DNA from: Euryarchaeota archaeon UBA124
Lineage (GTDB): Archaea > Thermoplasmatota > Poseidoniia > Poseidoniales > Poseidoniaceae
NCBI GenBank assembly: GCA_002502215.1
Contig: DAPT01000008.1
Coordinates: 1 to 21,254 of the forward strand
Length of the DNA stretch: 21,254 nucleotides
Reading direction: 5' to 3'
Part shown: positions 14,901 through 21,254 of the stretch, in pieces
Layout of the letters: the number at the start of each line of letters is the position of its first letter
Position numbering within the stretch: position 1 is the first letter of the stretch
Position numbers and translations under genes: made by a program
The notes under the pieces: generated by a model
Seen by the model: the letters and a program-made list of their open reading frames with translations, nothing else
Told to the model about the DNA's origin: nothing
Database searches by the model: none

Positions 14901-17220
14901 CATACATCCAGTTGCCATCGAGTTCAAAATCAAAGTGCTGGGAAGGACGGCGAGTCCAGTCGTTTCCTACCGTTGTAAGTTGACTCATTGAGGAACCATC
15001 CCAGATGAATCCCCCAAGTTGGGTTCCAATCCATAGGTCGTTTCCGTTCCCCTCGAGCGCATACACTGTATCGGAGGTCATGATGCTGTTATCAGAATTC
15101 AGCGGCGTGAGGATTTCTCCCGTTGAAAGGTCTTTTCTTGCAACACCGTATCCTGTGAGCCCCATGTGTAGTACATCGCCGACAACTGCAACCGGGGCAT
15201 TGTCTACGCCGTTCACACCTGTTGAACCCCACGCCGCAAGGAATGTATCGTTGGCGATATCATATCGAAGCAAGCCTTCGTCCGATGACCAATACCCGAC
15301 TCCTCCATAGGTTGCAACTTGTCCAGTTAGCAGGTAATCAGAGGTAAGGAGCGTTGCAGACCCGACTGCAGTAGAGTCAACATCCGCTCGGTATGCGGCG
15401 TCCTCTTGTATGAAAAGAATCTGACAACCTTGAGTTGTTGTACAATCACCGACTGCTGCGATATCGACAATATATTGTGAATTGGAGTTCTGGTCCTGGC
15501 CAGCAGGAATATTGGTTCGGATGGATCCGTTCTCAATCAAGAACAGACCGTCAGTCACAGTCCCTGCAATGATGGTGTCCGCTGCGATGCCAAGAGAAGT
15601 GACTGCATCACCGATGTTGATTGGTGTAAGCCATACGGATGATGCAACATCGAACCGATCGATCGTCTCTGAAGAATACCCAGCGGTGTAGAGGATTCCT
15701 TCGTGCTCAAGGGCATCGGTTAGATCTGCTCCTGCTGGGCCACTGGCTAGAACAATTTCTCGGCCGACGCTGCTTTGCATCGTAGCATCGATAAGGACAA
15801 GTCGCCCTCCGTCTGATGCGACGTGCTTTATGGAGGATGGTGCTCGATCACCGGTTGGAGCCCAAGCGAAGAGGGCGTTGTAATCCGACTCAACAAGATT
15901 CAGGTCGTTTAGTGCAATGGATGAACCAAAGACACCTGTTGTCAGATTGTATCGGAGGAGTTGATCTCCGCTCATGATGTGGAGAGTGTCCTGGAAAGCC
16001 TTGATTCCTGTTACGAAATTGGATGGCAACCAATTCGCATCACTCCACGTAGCTAACCAGAATCCGGAATTCCAGTTGTAGCGCGCAAGCCCGTTATCTT
16101 CGGATGCGAAGAGTAGTTGGTTTCCACCAGTTTCGATGATTTTTACATCGTCGCTGTGCAAAACATTTGCCGAACCCCAAACGGACAGAGCTTGGTTATT
16201 GTTCAGATTGTAGCGCCCTACCCCGTCGTTTGTAGCAGCATACAGTATTCCGTTTTGCTCATGCAAGTCATTGACCTCTGTGGGACTGGGCCAACTGTTC
16301 GACGATGACGAAATGACTTGGCTCCATGCATTTGAAGCATCGAGTTTGAGAAGCGCCCCATCGTTTGTCATCACATAGATGCCTGAAGCGAGGACTTCGA
16401 ACAAAGCGATATCGAAACCTGCATCTGGGAGGCCGTCGCTAACGGTCCCGTCAACGTGCGATATTAATTTGAACATTCCATTTTCAAAACCAACATGGAG
16501 GTTGTTGTTTGGACCGATTGCAACACCAGCGATGTTTGAGCCAACTTCATCAAAGTTGTAGAAGTCAATGAAGGCCGGGTCGTTGTTTGCATCGAGAACA
16601 AGAATCGAGGTTTCGCCTTGCAGATAAAGCTGACCAGTAGATTGGTGTTGTACTGCATTGTAAAGTGGGATTGAGACGGGTGTGAATGAGGCGATTGGAT
16701 CAACAGGGGCAAGAGCCTCAAAGGTGAGTTCTGTAATCGCCGCATCGGAGGGGAGCGTCCAACCTGCCCCTGAAGCGCTGTTGGGAGACAATCGGTCAGA
16801 GTAAGGGTTTGCACCATCGAAGGAATCGGAAGCTCCCAGAGCACCTAAACCTCTCCAGTCAAAGAGGTTGACACCAATGTCGTTTGCCACGAGTAAGGGT
16901 TGATCAATCATCAAACCATTTGAACCATTGACATGTATCTGCAACGAAGCGTTTGAGATTTCAGCACCCGGTGCAAATTCAAGAACCCAATCAGCTGTGG
17001 CTTGATTTGAGAGAATAGGGTCTGAACCAAGCACTGCATCAAGTTGAACCCACCCCGTGTCGTTGCTACCAGAAAGAGGCCAAGAAACGACATCTTCCGC
17101 TTCATGGGCAGATGCCAAAGGTACGCCAGCAAGGGCGACAGACCAGGATGCCAGGAGCATGAGCATTGTCAAGAAAACGGCTTTTTTCGAGCCTGCTTGG
17201 AAGCCACGCCGTTCGCTCAT
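8962..17220 (-). CDS. Giant secreted, membrane-anchored beta-propeller/FN3 protein (2752 residues)
   Basis: Unrecognised cell-surface protein. A signal peptide (charged RR/KK start, then AVFLTMLMLLASWSVALAGV, probable cut after ASA at about residue 38) is followed by a short beta-rich domain (about 40-175). A very long series of propeller-like repeats follows (about 180-1750), with blades such as ILYAATNDGVGRYNL, LWIGTQLGGFIWDG, YVATQNGIARWNV, like the Reg_prop/two-component-regulator propeller. A beta-rich linker domain (about 1760-1890) and six fibronectin-III-like modules (about 1890-2595) come next, several with a PxDDG turn and Y-x-V-Y strand. One helix (about 2624-2643, LLVAGLAILSLLLLLAIV) anchors it, leaving a tail of about 107 residues inside. 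Start choice: ATG 17220 sits 22 bases after a TATA-like box and has no ribosome binding site, consistent with a leaderless mRNA. Function is unknown; surface binding or adhesion is a guess from architecture. Confidence 0.9.
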   Translation of the reverse strand: MSERRGFQAGSKKAVFLTMLMLLASWSVALAGVPLASAHEAEDVVSWPLSGSNDTGWVQLDAVLGSDPILSNQATADWVLEFAPGAEISNASLQIHVNGSNGLMIDQPLLVANDIGVNLFDWRGLGALGASDSFDGANPYSDRLSPNSASGAGWTLPSDAAITELTFEALAPVDPIASFTPVSIPLYNAVQHQSTGQLYLQGETSILVLDANNDPAFIDFYNFDEVGSNIAGVAIGPNNNLHVGFENGMFKLISHVDGTVSDGLPDAGFDIALFEVLASGIYVMTNDGALLKLDASNAWSQVISSSSNSWPSPTEVNDLHEQNGILYAATNDGVGRYNLNNNQALSVWGSANVLHSDDVKIIETGGNQLLFASEDNGLARYNWNSGFWLATWSDANWLPSNFVTGIKAFQDTLHIMSGDQLLRYNLTTGVFGSSIALNDLNLVESDYNALFAWAPTGDRAPSSIKHVASDGGRLVLIDATMQSSVGREIVLASGPAGADLTDALEHEGILYTAGYSSETIDRFDVASSVWLTPINIGDAVTSLGIAADTIIAGTVTDGLFLIENGSIRTNIPAGQDQNSNSQYIVDIAAVGDCTTTQGCQILFIQEDAAYRADVDSTAVGSATLLTSDYLLTGQVATYGGVGYWSSDEGLLRYDIANDTFLAAWGSTGVNGVDNAPVAVVGDVLHMGLTGYGVARKDLSTGEILTPLNSDNSIMTSDTVYALEGNGNDLWIGTQLGGFIWDGSSMSQLTTVGNDWTRRPSQHFDFELDGNWMYAGTNIGVCRYTPSSGAIDDCLNVYDGMPNWGTYAVGVNSTTVFGGTFSGVGLIDKSSFSVDGEWEATASTDDAIVEIIDDIAYIGLTGIGVARWDIANNQWLSTWTEDNALDNGNEDVTSLIADIRPGYIWVGGQDGFQLLGTANGTEFYDIEKSNSLYSGNGDPFDLTMYGYTMYYHQAGSSDSIYGIDVANFTSITPLDAGQRIGENGGDIAGLEILGDTLFASVVSGQGGNQDGSGGIVQYDLPSSTWNTSVLPSGQVDRVTAYQSSSGHTWVSWGELGLEVYSPSGAKLGFWDDLEFPIREIVEYDGLVLFATEDGVERFNETTFSWESTWTPGSGLPNNAGDWVGELWTDGQHLLVGTATFAWWGGFQRGVIGHLDGSTGLWSTVETGQNGIPNGYPLSMSQCGSYVYIGLLNNNGGIVSMDLNSSSVVGSFTTSVLSNGRVAAVACDSVATLYVGYDEDDQGISKYDTVAGLWLPKLTAAANNLPEDPMWLDAMSYSNGKLVVGYDESGGFAVISTRGSVTGQASLQRVGTPVTSVKHTGTEWLIGQAGAASGYSRVDVLGSSGLYTAFELPALVSGNVRSMVSDGTKIWIATESPNGGGQGSAGILQGAFNSSGGIDWEEGWSLPFFTTIQDMLLEGTNIYVSTSGSGLFTLNTTTGSLLRESGSIHNSLGDLDLHVSNGVSTMYVGLLGTFATSAGVQTFDIAAGQFGSGQLLSGLPSDNIQGFAFSPDHVYVATQNGIARWNVTADDWDNPLTTADGLPSSNIEDVKFLSNTLYIASASGLTQYIPATGAINTNTSADGLVGNSVWSIETYSPPTVNQALQLVVGHDGAGSERPGVSILDSSSNGVLSTHRFDQLPSNYVTAVASDYAGLHIATDVGPMVHYDGLSDEFEDGLASFQLPSWPVYRMSSDGTHLMLMGLNAMAIVEAHTEAHSSVKSATVQNPTNVAVGANGFWLTTSDAGLRGWTPASAFDEMESQTARYANPLNIGFNSQFMDISNMTHPGYAIELVSPNEPVLLNSSVGQPGVHGLMFQTVPLIMTSPVSNAAVWAQSTKLRYDAVLGLNESTGVQDGLQLAINNGQLINGTRFVPIKLIAPSNGSIEVRLTYDWVRLDTPVEISDMYDRPDDGGGTLTVEWTLVHDSDFSRYLVYVSDQPWTGLPTDIDLVGRIIDKSESIHSRLRADVTTANGVPLVDGIDYYALVVVEYNDGRYGLPSQVFGPVTTSNEVPTPPEWATAQPLDGGVAGDLETEWARCKAIDLLETRIYTSTQQMTNILGLSVEASVLPTEGNTTILNLDPGRPYWLGFTCVDTTGQEDLMNATIIGPVVPTGGVNDGIPPAKLENVWAIDTPDDEGGRITVGWDASSADDCAYYVVYMITGVVFATQPTSVAGFSESTIVNNCEDNSTIVSQIDSLPLTNDLEYYIGVVAFDTWLNSNPNDVEIVTATPIDNSNGAAMPPTRIESIQAYDHPDDDGTAIDVVWSISDAGDFSKYVVWAADKPVDDIGYLWNAYGDDPAKCGCVVIDKQWIDEDKNPIELTLNTALYGAVAQAEEFGLSDTPQLIQPGIELFVTVTVHDLQGNVYTDSLLSASVVPINNFEDTTPPPRLENITLSDRPNDDGMALHLEFELSPAGDVVQYEVYAASWAFSSVGIGADGPNTPSLILDRDPSFPITISMLAGDIEVLPGLKTWVTVVPVDSSANAIKTDLTVVSTQPVDDGVTDPGGYLPSVEGITLIWVEETNILVTWNHSNDLNVKGYKIHISSEDYSDSSDATYVNQTIANSFLITGAEFSDLSNDSDWYISVTTFDDDLERKSVDAKRIPPFDSTGQVAEETTSENNLESLLTTPNLLVAGLAILSLLLLLAIVRGRNSRSQKDKEWEIQTATWGISDDPWDTPPQTTVPPSPAAPLQSDSLFDAADRIERRDIGREQYVSQRPVMNPVRSPVDETLLNDLNIGKPQKKSETGIDTSFLDDLL
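9440..11545 (-). repeat. Six fibronectin-III-like protein repeats inside the giant gene
   Basis: Six modules of about 100-145 residues begin near genomic 11545, 11205, 10890, 10520, 10085 and 9715 (residues about 1893, 2006, 2111, 2234, 2379, 2503). Most share the pattern PP-x-RLENI-x-D-x-P-DDDG-x4-V-x-W and a later D-x-x-x-Y-x-V-Y strand (for example DRPDDGGGTLTVEWTL and DHPDDDGTAIDVVWS). The similarity is at protein level; no exact DNA repeat is obvious. Boundaries are approximate. Confidence 0.65.
11970..16670 (-). repeat. Long tandem array of beta-propeller blade repeats inside the giant gene
   Basis: Roughly residues 184-1750 are a succession of 40-50-residue units, each with a core of hydrophobic-(G/A)(T/S)xxG-hydrophobic-x-R/K-Y/W followed by a TG or NN turn (for example MYAGTNIGVCRYTPSSG, IAYIGLTGIGVARWDIANN, LFATEDGVERFNETT). 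This is enough for several six- to eight-bladed propellers in series. Units are diverged at DNA level, so the array is old and not a recent tandem expansion. Blade count was not determined. Confidence 0.7.
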
Positions 17221-17242
17221 AGAGAGTATCCAATCTCTTGAC

Positions 17243-17250
17243 TACATAAA
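17243..17250 (-). promoter_or_regulatory. TATA-like box for the giant gene, leaderless spacing
   Basis: Read on the minus strand, TTTATGTA lies about 22 bases before ATG 17220, so transcription would begin at or next to the start codon. The bases just before the ATG (GGATACTCTCT) hold no ribosome binding site, which agrees with a leaderless transcript. Call by eye. Confidence 0.45.
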
Positions 17251-17278
17251 GGCCCTGTGTCGTTGATAGAACAATACT

Positions 17279-18748
17279 TCATTCCAAGTCCGTCAATTGA
17301 CCTTTTTCATTGACGAACAGAAGTCGGATGGTCGAGGTTCTTCCTGAGATTGCGCGAGGAGAACCAGAGATGGCAACAATTGTATCATTTGGACGTATTT
17401 TTTTGGCTTCAAAGAGTTGTTTTACAGCCTCTGCAACCGTAGAGCGTGCGCGTGACTTTTCCTCGACAATTAAACTCTCTACGCCGGGCAGAATCGTTGT
17501 TCGCCGGGCTGCTCGAATCCTGTTGGTCATAGCATAAATCGGGATTCTCGGGCGATGTGCAGCCATCAAACGAGCAGCGTTTCCGTGCTCAGTACCAACG
17601 ATGAGGTGCTTTGCGCTCGTTTCCCGAGCGATTTCTACGGCTGCGCCAGCGATGACGCGTGTTGAAACATAAGCTGCAAGAGCAGGAGGGTCGGGCAATC
17701 CTTTGGTCGATTGCTCGACGGTTTCAGCGATTCTCGCCATGGTCTCCACGGCTTTCACGGGGTGTTGACCACTAGCCGTCTCTCCGGAGAGCATGACTGC
17801 GCTTACATGTTGCCGAATAGCGGTTGCAACATCGGTCACCTCTGCACGAGTTGGACGTGCATGATTTACCATGCTCTCCAGCATTTGAGTGGCAACAACA
17901 ACTGGGGTGCCACGCTCGAGACATGCTGAGACAATTCGTTCTTGGGCAGCAGGAACTTCTTCCAAGGGGATTTCAACCCCAAGGTCGCCACGAGCAACCA
18001 TCACGATGTCAGCCGATTCAACGATTGCAGTCAGATCTTCGAGTGCGGCGGGGTGTTCAATCTTCGCAACGATCCATGTGTGAACTCCAGCCGCCCGAAT
18101 TCGCTCCTTTGCAGGGAGCAAATCATCTGCACTTCGGACATAGGATACGGCAACAAAATCCACGTGCTGTGAGAGTGCATGATCGAGACAATCCAAGTCG
18201 TAGGGGCCAACAGCCGGCAATTTCACGAGAGTTCGAGGGACGTTGATTCCCTTACGCTCCGTTAGAATGCCGCCGTCTTCTACGCGACAACGGACAATCT
18301 CTCCTTCAAAATCAGGCGCTGAAAGTACCTCAAGACGAATTAAACCATCGGAGAGAAGGACAGGGTCTCCTTTCTGCAAATCTTTGGACAAGCCACTCCA
18401 CTCAACGGGCAACGTCTTAACCATTTCTCCAAGAATGGTCGTACTTTGCGGAGGCAGACCTTTTGCAAATCCACAATGAAGGTCAACAAGTTCACCACGC
18501 GATAGTTCTACTTCACCATCAAATCGTCCTAGTCGTAGTTTAGGCCCAGGTAGATCTGCGAGCAAACCGATGTGCATACCGGTTTCGGACTCAGCATCTC
18601 GGATGTTCTGAATCGTCTGTTCCTTTCCCTCAAAATCGCCATGCGAATAGTTGAGTCGTGCAATGTTCATGCCCGCTTGCATCATTTCTGAAAGGGTTTC
18701 AACGTTGTCGCTCGCTGGACCTATGGTTGCAATTATTCGAGACCGCAT
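17279..18748 (-). CDS. pyk: Pyruvate kinase, potassium-independent type
   Basis: Last step of glycolysis: phosphoenolpyruvate plus ADP to pyruvate plus ATP, cytoplasmic. With ATG 18748 the protein (489 residues) begins MRSRIIATIGPASDN, the standard first strand; an in-frame ATG at 18823 would add 25 residues (MSTERTVFYGRTIDY...) that do not resemble the family. An AAGGCGA five bases before 18748 is a fair ribosome binding site. Motifs: GMNIARLNYSHG, ADLPGPKLRLG, VAKIEHPAAL with the catalytic lysine, MVARGDLGVEIP (metal ligands), TQMLESMVNHARPTRAEV, VMLSGETASG. The position equivalent to rabbit Glu117 is Lys (K70, codon 18539-18541) and that of Thr120 is Leu, the pair found in potassium-independent kinases. 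The C-terminal alpha/beta domain is complete. It precedes the giant gene by 58 bases and is divergent from maeB. Confidence 0.93.
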   Translation of the reverse strand: MRSRIIATIGPASDNVETLSEMMQAGMNIARLNYSHGDFEGKEQTIQNIRDAESETGMHIGLLADLPGPKLRLGRFDGEVELSRGELVDLHCGFAKGLPPQSTTILGEMVKTLPVEWSGLSKDLQKGDPVLLSDGLIRLEVLSAPDFEGEIVRCRVEDGGILTERKGINVPRTLVKLPAVGPYDLDCLDHALSQHVDFVAVSYVRSADDLLPAKERIRAAGVHTWIVAKIEHPAALEDLTAIVESADIVMVARGDLGVEIPLEEVPAAQERIVSACLERGTPVVVATQMLESMVNHARPTRAEVTDVATAIRQHVSAVMLSGETASGQHPVKAVETMARIAETVEQSTKGLPDPPALAAYVSTRVIAGAAVEIARETSAKHLIVGTEHGNAARLMAAHRPRIPIYAMTNRIRAARRTTILPGVESLIVEEKSRARSTVAEAVKQLFEAKKIRPNDTIVAISGSPRAISGRTSTIRLLFVNEKGQLTDLE

Positions 18749-18903
18749 CTGCTTCGCCTTGATTCTCCACGCATGGACATAATCAATAGTCCTTCCATAG
18801 AATACGGTTCTTTCAGTTGACATTCAGAACACTGAAAAAGTCATCAAGAACGAGCGAAGAATCAAACCCTTGATGCGCTCAAGGCTTCTTCGAGGGGAAC
18901 ATT
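18749..18903. promoter_or_regulatory. Divergent intergenic region between pyk and maeB
   Basis: This 155-base stretch (80 bases if the longer pyk start is used) must hold promoters for both genes. No strong TATA box was found; on the pyk strand the AT-rich TTGATTAT (about 30 bases before ATG 18748) and TATTCTAT further upstream are the best candidates, and none is convincing on the maeB strand. Shared control of the two pyruvate-forming enzymes is inferred from layout only. Confidence 0.35.
18892..18897 (+). promoter_or_regulatory. Ribosome binding site of maeB
   Basis: GAGGGG lies 6 bases before GTG 18904. It supports this GTG over the overlapping out-of-frame ATG at 18902, which would give only a short reading frame. 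Confidence 0.55.
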
Positions 18904-21222
18904 GTGGATGATAAGAAAGACCAACTTCTTCGCAAGGAAGCGCTTGATTATCATGAGAAATCACCCCGAGGGAAAATCAAAGTCGTTCCAACAAAACCCC
19001 ATGCAACTGCCCACGAACTATCGCTTGCATACTCACCGGGTGTTGCATATCCTTGCTTGGAGATTGCAGAGCGTCCAGAAGATGCTTATCGCTACACATC
19101 GAAAGGTAATCTCGTAGCGGTAATTTCCAATGGGACGGCTGTTCTTGGCCTTGGAAACATTGGAGCATTGGCAAGTAAACCGGTCATGGAAGGAAAGGGG
19201 CTTCTGCTCAAAACATTTGCAGATATTGATGTCTTTGATATTGAAATCGATGTCAATGATCCTGAGGAATTTATTCAAACAGTTGTGAACATTTCCAAGA
19301 CATTTGGAGGAATTAATCTTGAGGATATCAAAGCTCCAGAATGCTTTGAAATCGAACGTCGGATAGCAGAGGCTACAGATATTCCGGTCATGCATGACGA
19401 TCAGCATGGCACTGCAATTATTTCTGGAGCAGCGTTGTTGAATGCCGTAGAATTGCAAGGCAAGGAATTGAACAAAGTATCCGTAGTTGTTGTTGGTGCT
19501 GGAGCCTCTGCATTCGCCTGTGCTGAACATTATGTTGCTCTCGGTGTACAGCGTTCGAACATCATCATGGTGGATTCGCAAGGCATCATCACCAAAGAGA
19601 GACTCGACCGCGGTGAATTGAATGTGTACAAAGCAAAGTTTGCGGCTGAATGCCCAGATGGGCAATTGGTTGATGCAATGAAAGGAGCAGACGTTCTGCT
19701 CGGGCTATCGAAAGGTGGCCTTGTAACCCAAGAGATGGTTGCATCAATGGCAGACAAACCCATCATCTTCGCACTGGCAAATCCAACACCTGAAATCATG
19801 CCGGAAGAAATCCTTGAGATTCGAAACGACGCTATCATCGCCACAGGACGCTCAGATTATCCGAACCAAGTCAACAATGTACTTGGGTTCCCGTATATTT
19901 TCCGCGGGGCGCTTGACGTACGTGCCCGCGACATCACTCAAAACATGAAAATGGCGGCAACGCGCTCGCTTGCGGAGCTTGCTAAACAACCGGTTCCAGA
20001 CTACATCTCAGCAGCATATGATGGGGCTACGATGGAGTACGGGCCAGAGTACATCATCCCGAAACCATTTGATCGACGTGTGTTGATTTGGGAGGCTTCA
20101 GCTGTCGCCCAAGCAGCCGTTGAGGAAGGTGTTGCTTCTGTTCCTTCAGAGGAGTTCTCACTGCAAACGTATCGTGAGGATCTTGAGGCCCGATTAGGCA
20201 TGACGTACTCGATTATGCGCAGCATTATCAATCAGGTTCGTCGCCGAAACAAACGTATCGTTTTCCCCGAAGGCGACAATGAGAAAGTAATTCGCGCTGC
20301 AGCCCAACTGGCTGAACAGAAAATCTGCAAACCGATCTTGCTTGGTCCCGTTGATCGGATTGCTCGAATGATGGAAGAAATGCATTTCAATTTCGATTAC
20401 GAATCCTATGACCCACGCTTTGATGAGCGAAGAAAAGGTGCTTACACTGATGCATTGTTCAAGCGAAGAAAGCGAAAAGGCGTAACAAGAGTGGATGCTG
20501 CCCGCCTCCTCAAAAGTCGTCCATATTTTGCAAGTCAGATGGTTGAAGCCGGTGACGCTGATGGTTTCGTCGGAGGAGTTAGCCGGAATTACAGCGATGT
20601 ACTTCGGCCAGTCTTGGAAACGATTGGAGCCTCGAACGATGCACATTGTCTCATCGGATGTTACATGGTCACAATCAAAGGCAAGATTCTCTTCCTTGCC
20701 GATGCAACTGTGAATGTCTATCCCGACAGCAGAACTCTTGCAGAAATAGCAGTTCAAACTGCGAAGGTGGCTCGCAGATTTGGGGTCGATCCGAAAGTCG
20801 CTATGCTTTCTTTTTCCAATTTTGGAAGTACGCGCGCCCAACGAAGTGACCGGATTGAAGAAGCCGTTGAAATGGCCCGCGTCCTCGATCCAACGTTGGT
20901 GATCGATGGACCAATGCAAGCGGACACAGCATTGGACTCAAACGTGCAGCAAGAATATCCTTTCATGGAGTTCACGGGTGCTGCAAACGTTCTGGTTCTT
21001 CCGAATCTCGCCGCTGCAAACATTGTCTACAAGATGCTTGAACAACTTGCTGATGCAGAAATGACAGGACCAATCCTCGAAGGAATGCAACACCCAGTTC
21101 AATTGGTTGCTCGCCAAGATGGCGTTCGTCACATCGTTAATATGGCCGCAATTTGCGTTGCTGACGCAATGCGTAAGGACTCTTATTGGGAGACATTGGC
21201 GAATAATCCATCCGATTCTTGA
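18904..21222 (+). CDS. maeB: Malic enzyme, MaeB type, with C-terminal phosphotransacetylase domain
   Basis: Oxidative decarboxylation of malate to pyruvate and CO2. The 772 residues match the usual MaeB length (about 760). The N-terminal malic domain has ALDYHEKSPRGKIKV, LSLAYSPGVAYPCLEI with the catalytic Tyr, and VMHDDQHGTAI (D165, D166) for the divalent metal. The nucleotide fold has VVVVGAGASAFAC and, at the end of the second strand, MVDSQGII (D224-S225-Q226). NADP-using malic enzymes often have Lys at the third position, so Gln leaves the NAD/NADP preference open. From about residue 433 a full-length phosphotransacetylase-like domain follows (RIVFPEGDNEKVIRAA, then VDPKVAMLSFSNFGSTR). 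In bacterial MaeB this domain is regulatory (acetyl-CoA sensing) and not a working transacetylase; I expect the same here. GTG start with GAGGGG upstream. Bacterial-type architecture suggests an old transfer into this archaeal lineage. Confidence 0.93.
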   Translation: MDDKKDQLLRKEALDYHEKSPRGKIKVVPTKPHATAHELSLAYSPGVAYPCLEIAERPEDAYRYTSKGNLVAVISNGTAVLGLGNIGALASKPVMEGKGLLLKTFADIDVFDIEIDVNDPEEFIQTVVNISKTFGGINLEDIKAPECFEIERRIAEATDIPVMHDDQHGTAIISGAALLNAVELQGKELNKVSVVVVGAGASAFACAEHYVALGVQRSNIIMVDSQGIITKERLDRGELNVYKAKFAAECPDGQLVDAMKGADVLLGLSKGGLVTQEMVASMADKPIIFALANPTPEIMPEEILEIRNDAIIATGRSDYPNQVNNVLGFPYIFRGALDVRARDITQNMKMAATRSLAELAKQPVPDYISAAYDGATMEYGPEYIIPKPFDRRVLIWEASAVAQAAVEEGVASVPSEEFSLQTYREDLEARLGMTYSIMRSIINQVRRRNKRIVFPEGDNEKVIRAAAQLAEQKICKPILLGPVDRIARMMEEMHFNFDYESYDPRFDERRKGAYTDALFKRRKRKGVTRVDAARLLKSRPYFASQMVEAGDADGFVGGVSRNYSDVLRPVLETIGASNDAHCLIGCYMVTIKGKILFLADATVNVYPDSRTLAEIAVQTAKVARRFGVDPKVAMLSFSNFGSTRAQRSDRIEEAVEMARVLDPTLVIDGPMQADTALDSNVQQEYPFMEFTGAANVLVLPNLAAANIVYKMLEQLADAEMTGPILEGMQHPVQLVARQDGVRHIVNMAAICVADAMRKDSYWETLANNPSDS

Positions 21223-21254
21223 ACACCATCTTCGTAGGGTATTGAAGGTCGTCT

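Noticed and set aside
8962..17220. CRISPR-like or recent tandem DNA repeats in the giant gene
   Set aside because: Periodicity exists only at protein level; unit sequences differ at DNA level and there are no identical spaced repeats.
19033..20919. Two long antisense frames (210 and 241 codons) inside maeB
   Set aside because: They oppose a conserved full-length enzyme, have Cys/His-scattered sequence without motifs, and lack start signals.
21223..21254. Terminator or further gene after maeB
   Set aside because: The remaining 32 bases show neither a T-rich tract nor a start with a ribosome binding site.

Overview
The window looks like a piece of a marine planktonic euryarchaeote, most likely Marine Group II (Poseidoniales) or a close relative. 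This is inferred from gene content and not from a marker gene. The pointers are an archaea-restricted radical SAM protein of the archaeosine (RaSEA) family, the archaeal subfamily of YchF GTPases with an intact NKxD motif, a compact archaeal-style phosphatidylserine/archaetidylserine decarboxylase, GGTGA/GAGGTG-type ribosome binding sites and a TATA-like box spaced for a leaderless mRNA. These sit beside bacterial-looking metabolic genes (MaeB, PabB/A/C, pyruvate kinase) and a giant surface protein, a mix typical of that group. No rRNA, tRNA, CRISPR array, insertion sequence or phage gene was seen. Coding density is very high, and the longest gap without a gene is about 155 bases.

Layout. Plus-strand block (1-5529): the 3' part of a phospholipid decarboxylase gene cut by the window edge; a radical SAM protein (probable RaSEA); a 101-base gap with a possible promoter; a small two-helix membrane protein; a 653-residue polytopic membrane protein with two C-terminal EF-hands; and a YchF-type GTPase. 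Minus-strand block (18748 down to 5533): pyruvate kinase; an 8.26-kb gene for a 2752-residue secreted, membrane-anchored beta-propeller/fibronectin-III protein; PabC; a PabB-PabA fusion; and a small zinc-ribbon membrane protein whose stop lies 3 bases from the convergent ychF stop. Plus strand again (18904-21222): a full-length MaeB-type malic enzyme, divergent from pyruvate kinase.

How the genes fit together. Pyruvate kinase and malic enzyme both make pyruvate and share a short divergent intergenic region, so they may be coordinated. PabBA and PabC, coupled by an ATGA stop/start overlap, convert chorismate to p-aminobenzoate for folate-type cofactors. The pyruvate kinase carries the Lys/Leu signature of potassium-independent enzymes.

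The most unusual item is the 653-residue membrane protein. By eye its 12-13 helices follow the layout and several signature stretches of heme-copper oxidase subunit I (CcoN/NorB side), yet the histidines that should bind hemes and copper are missing and a calmodulin-like EF-hand pair has been added at the C-terminus. It is preceded by a tightly coupled two-helix protein. I propose this pair as a candidate undescribed calcium-responsive membrane module. The second notable item is the giant propeller/FN3 protein with its conserved-looking acidic cytoplasmic tail.
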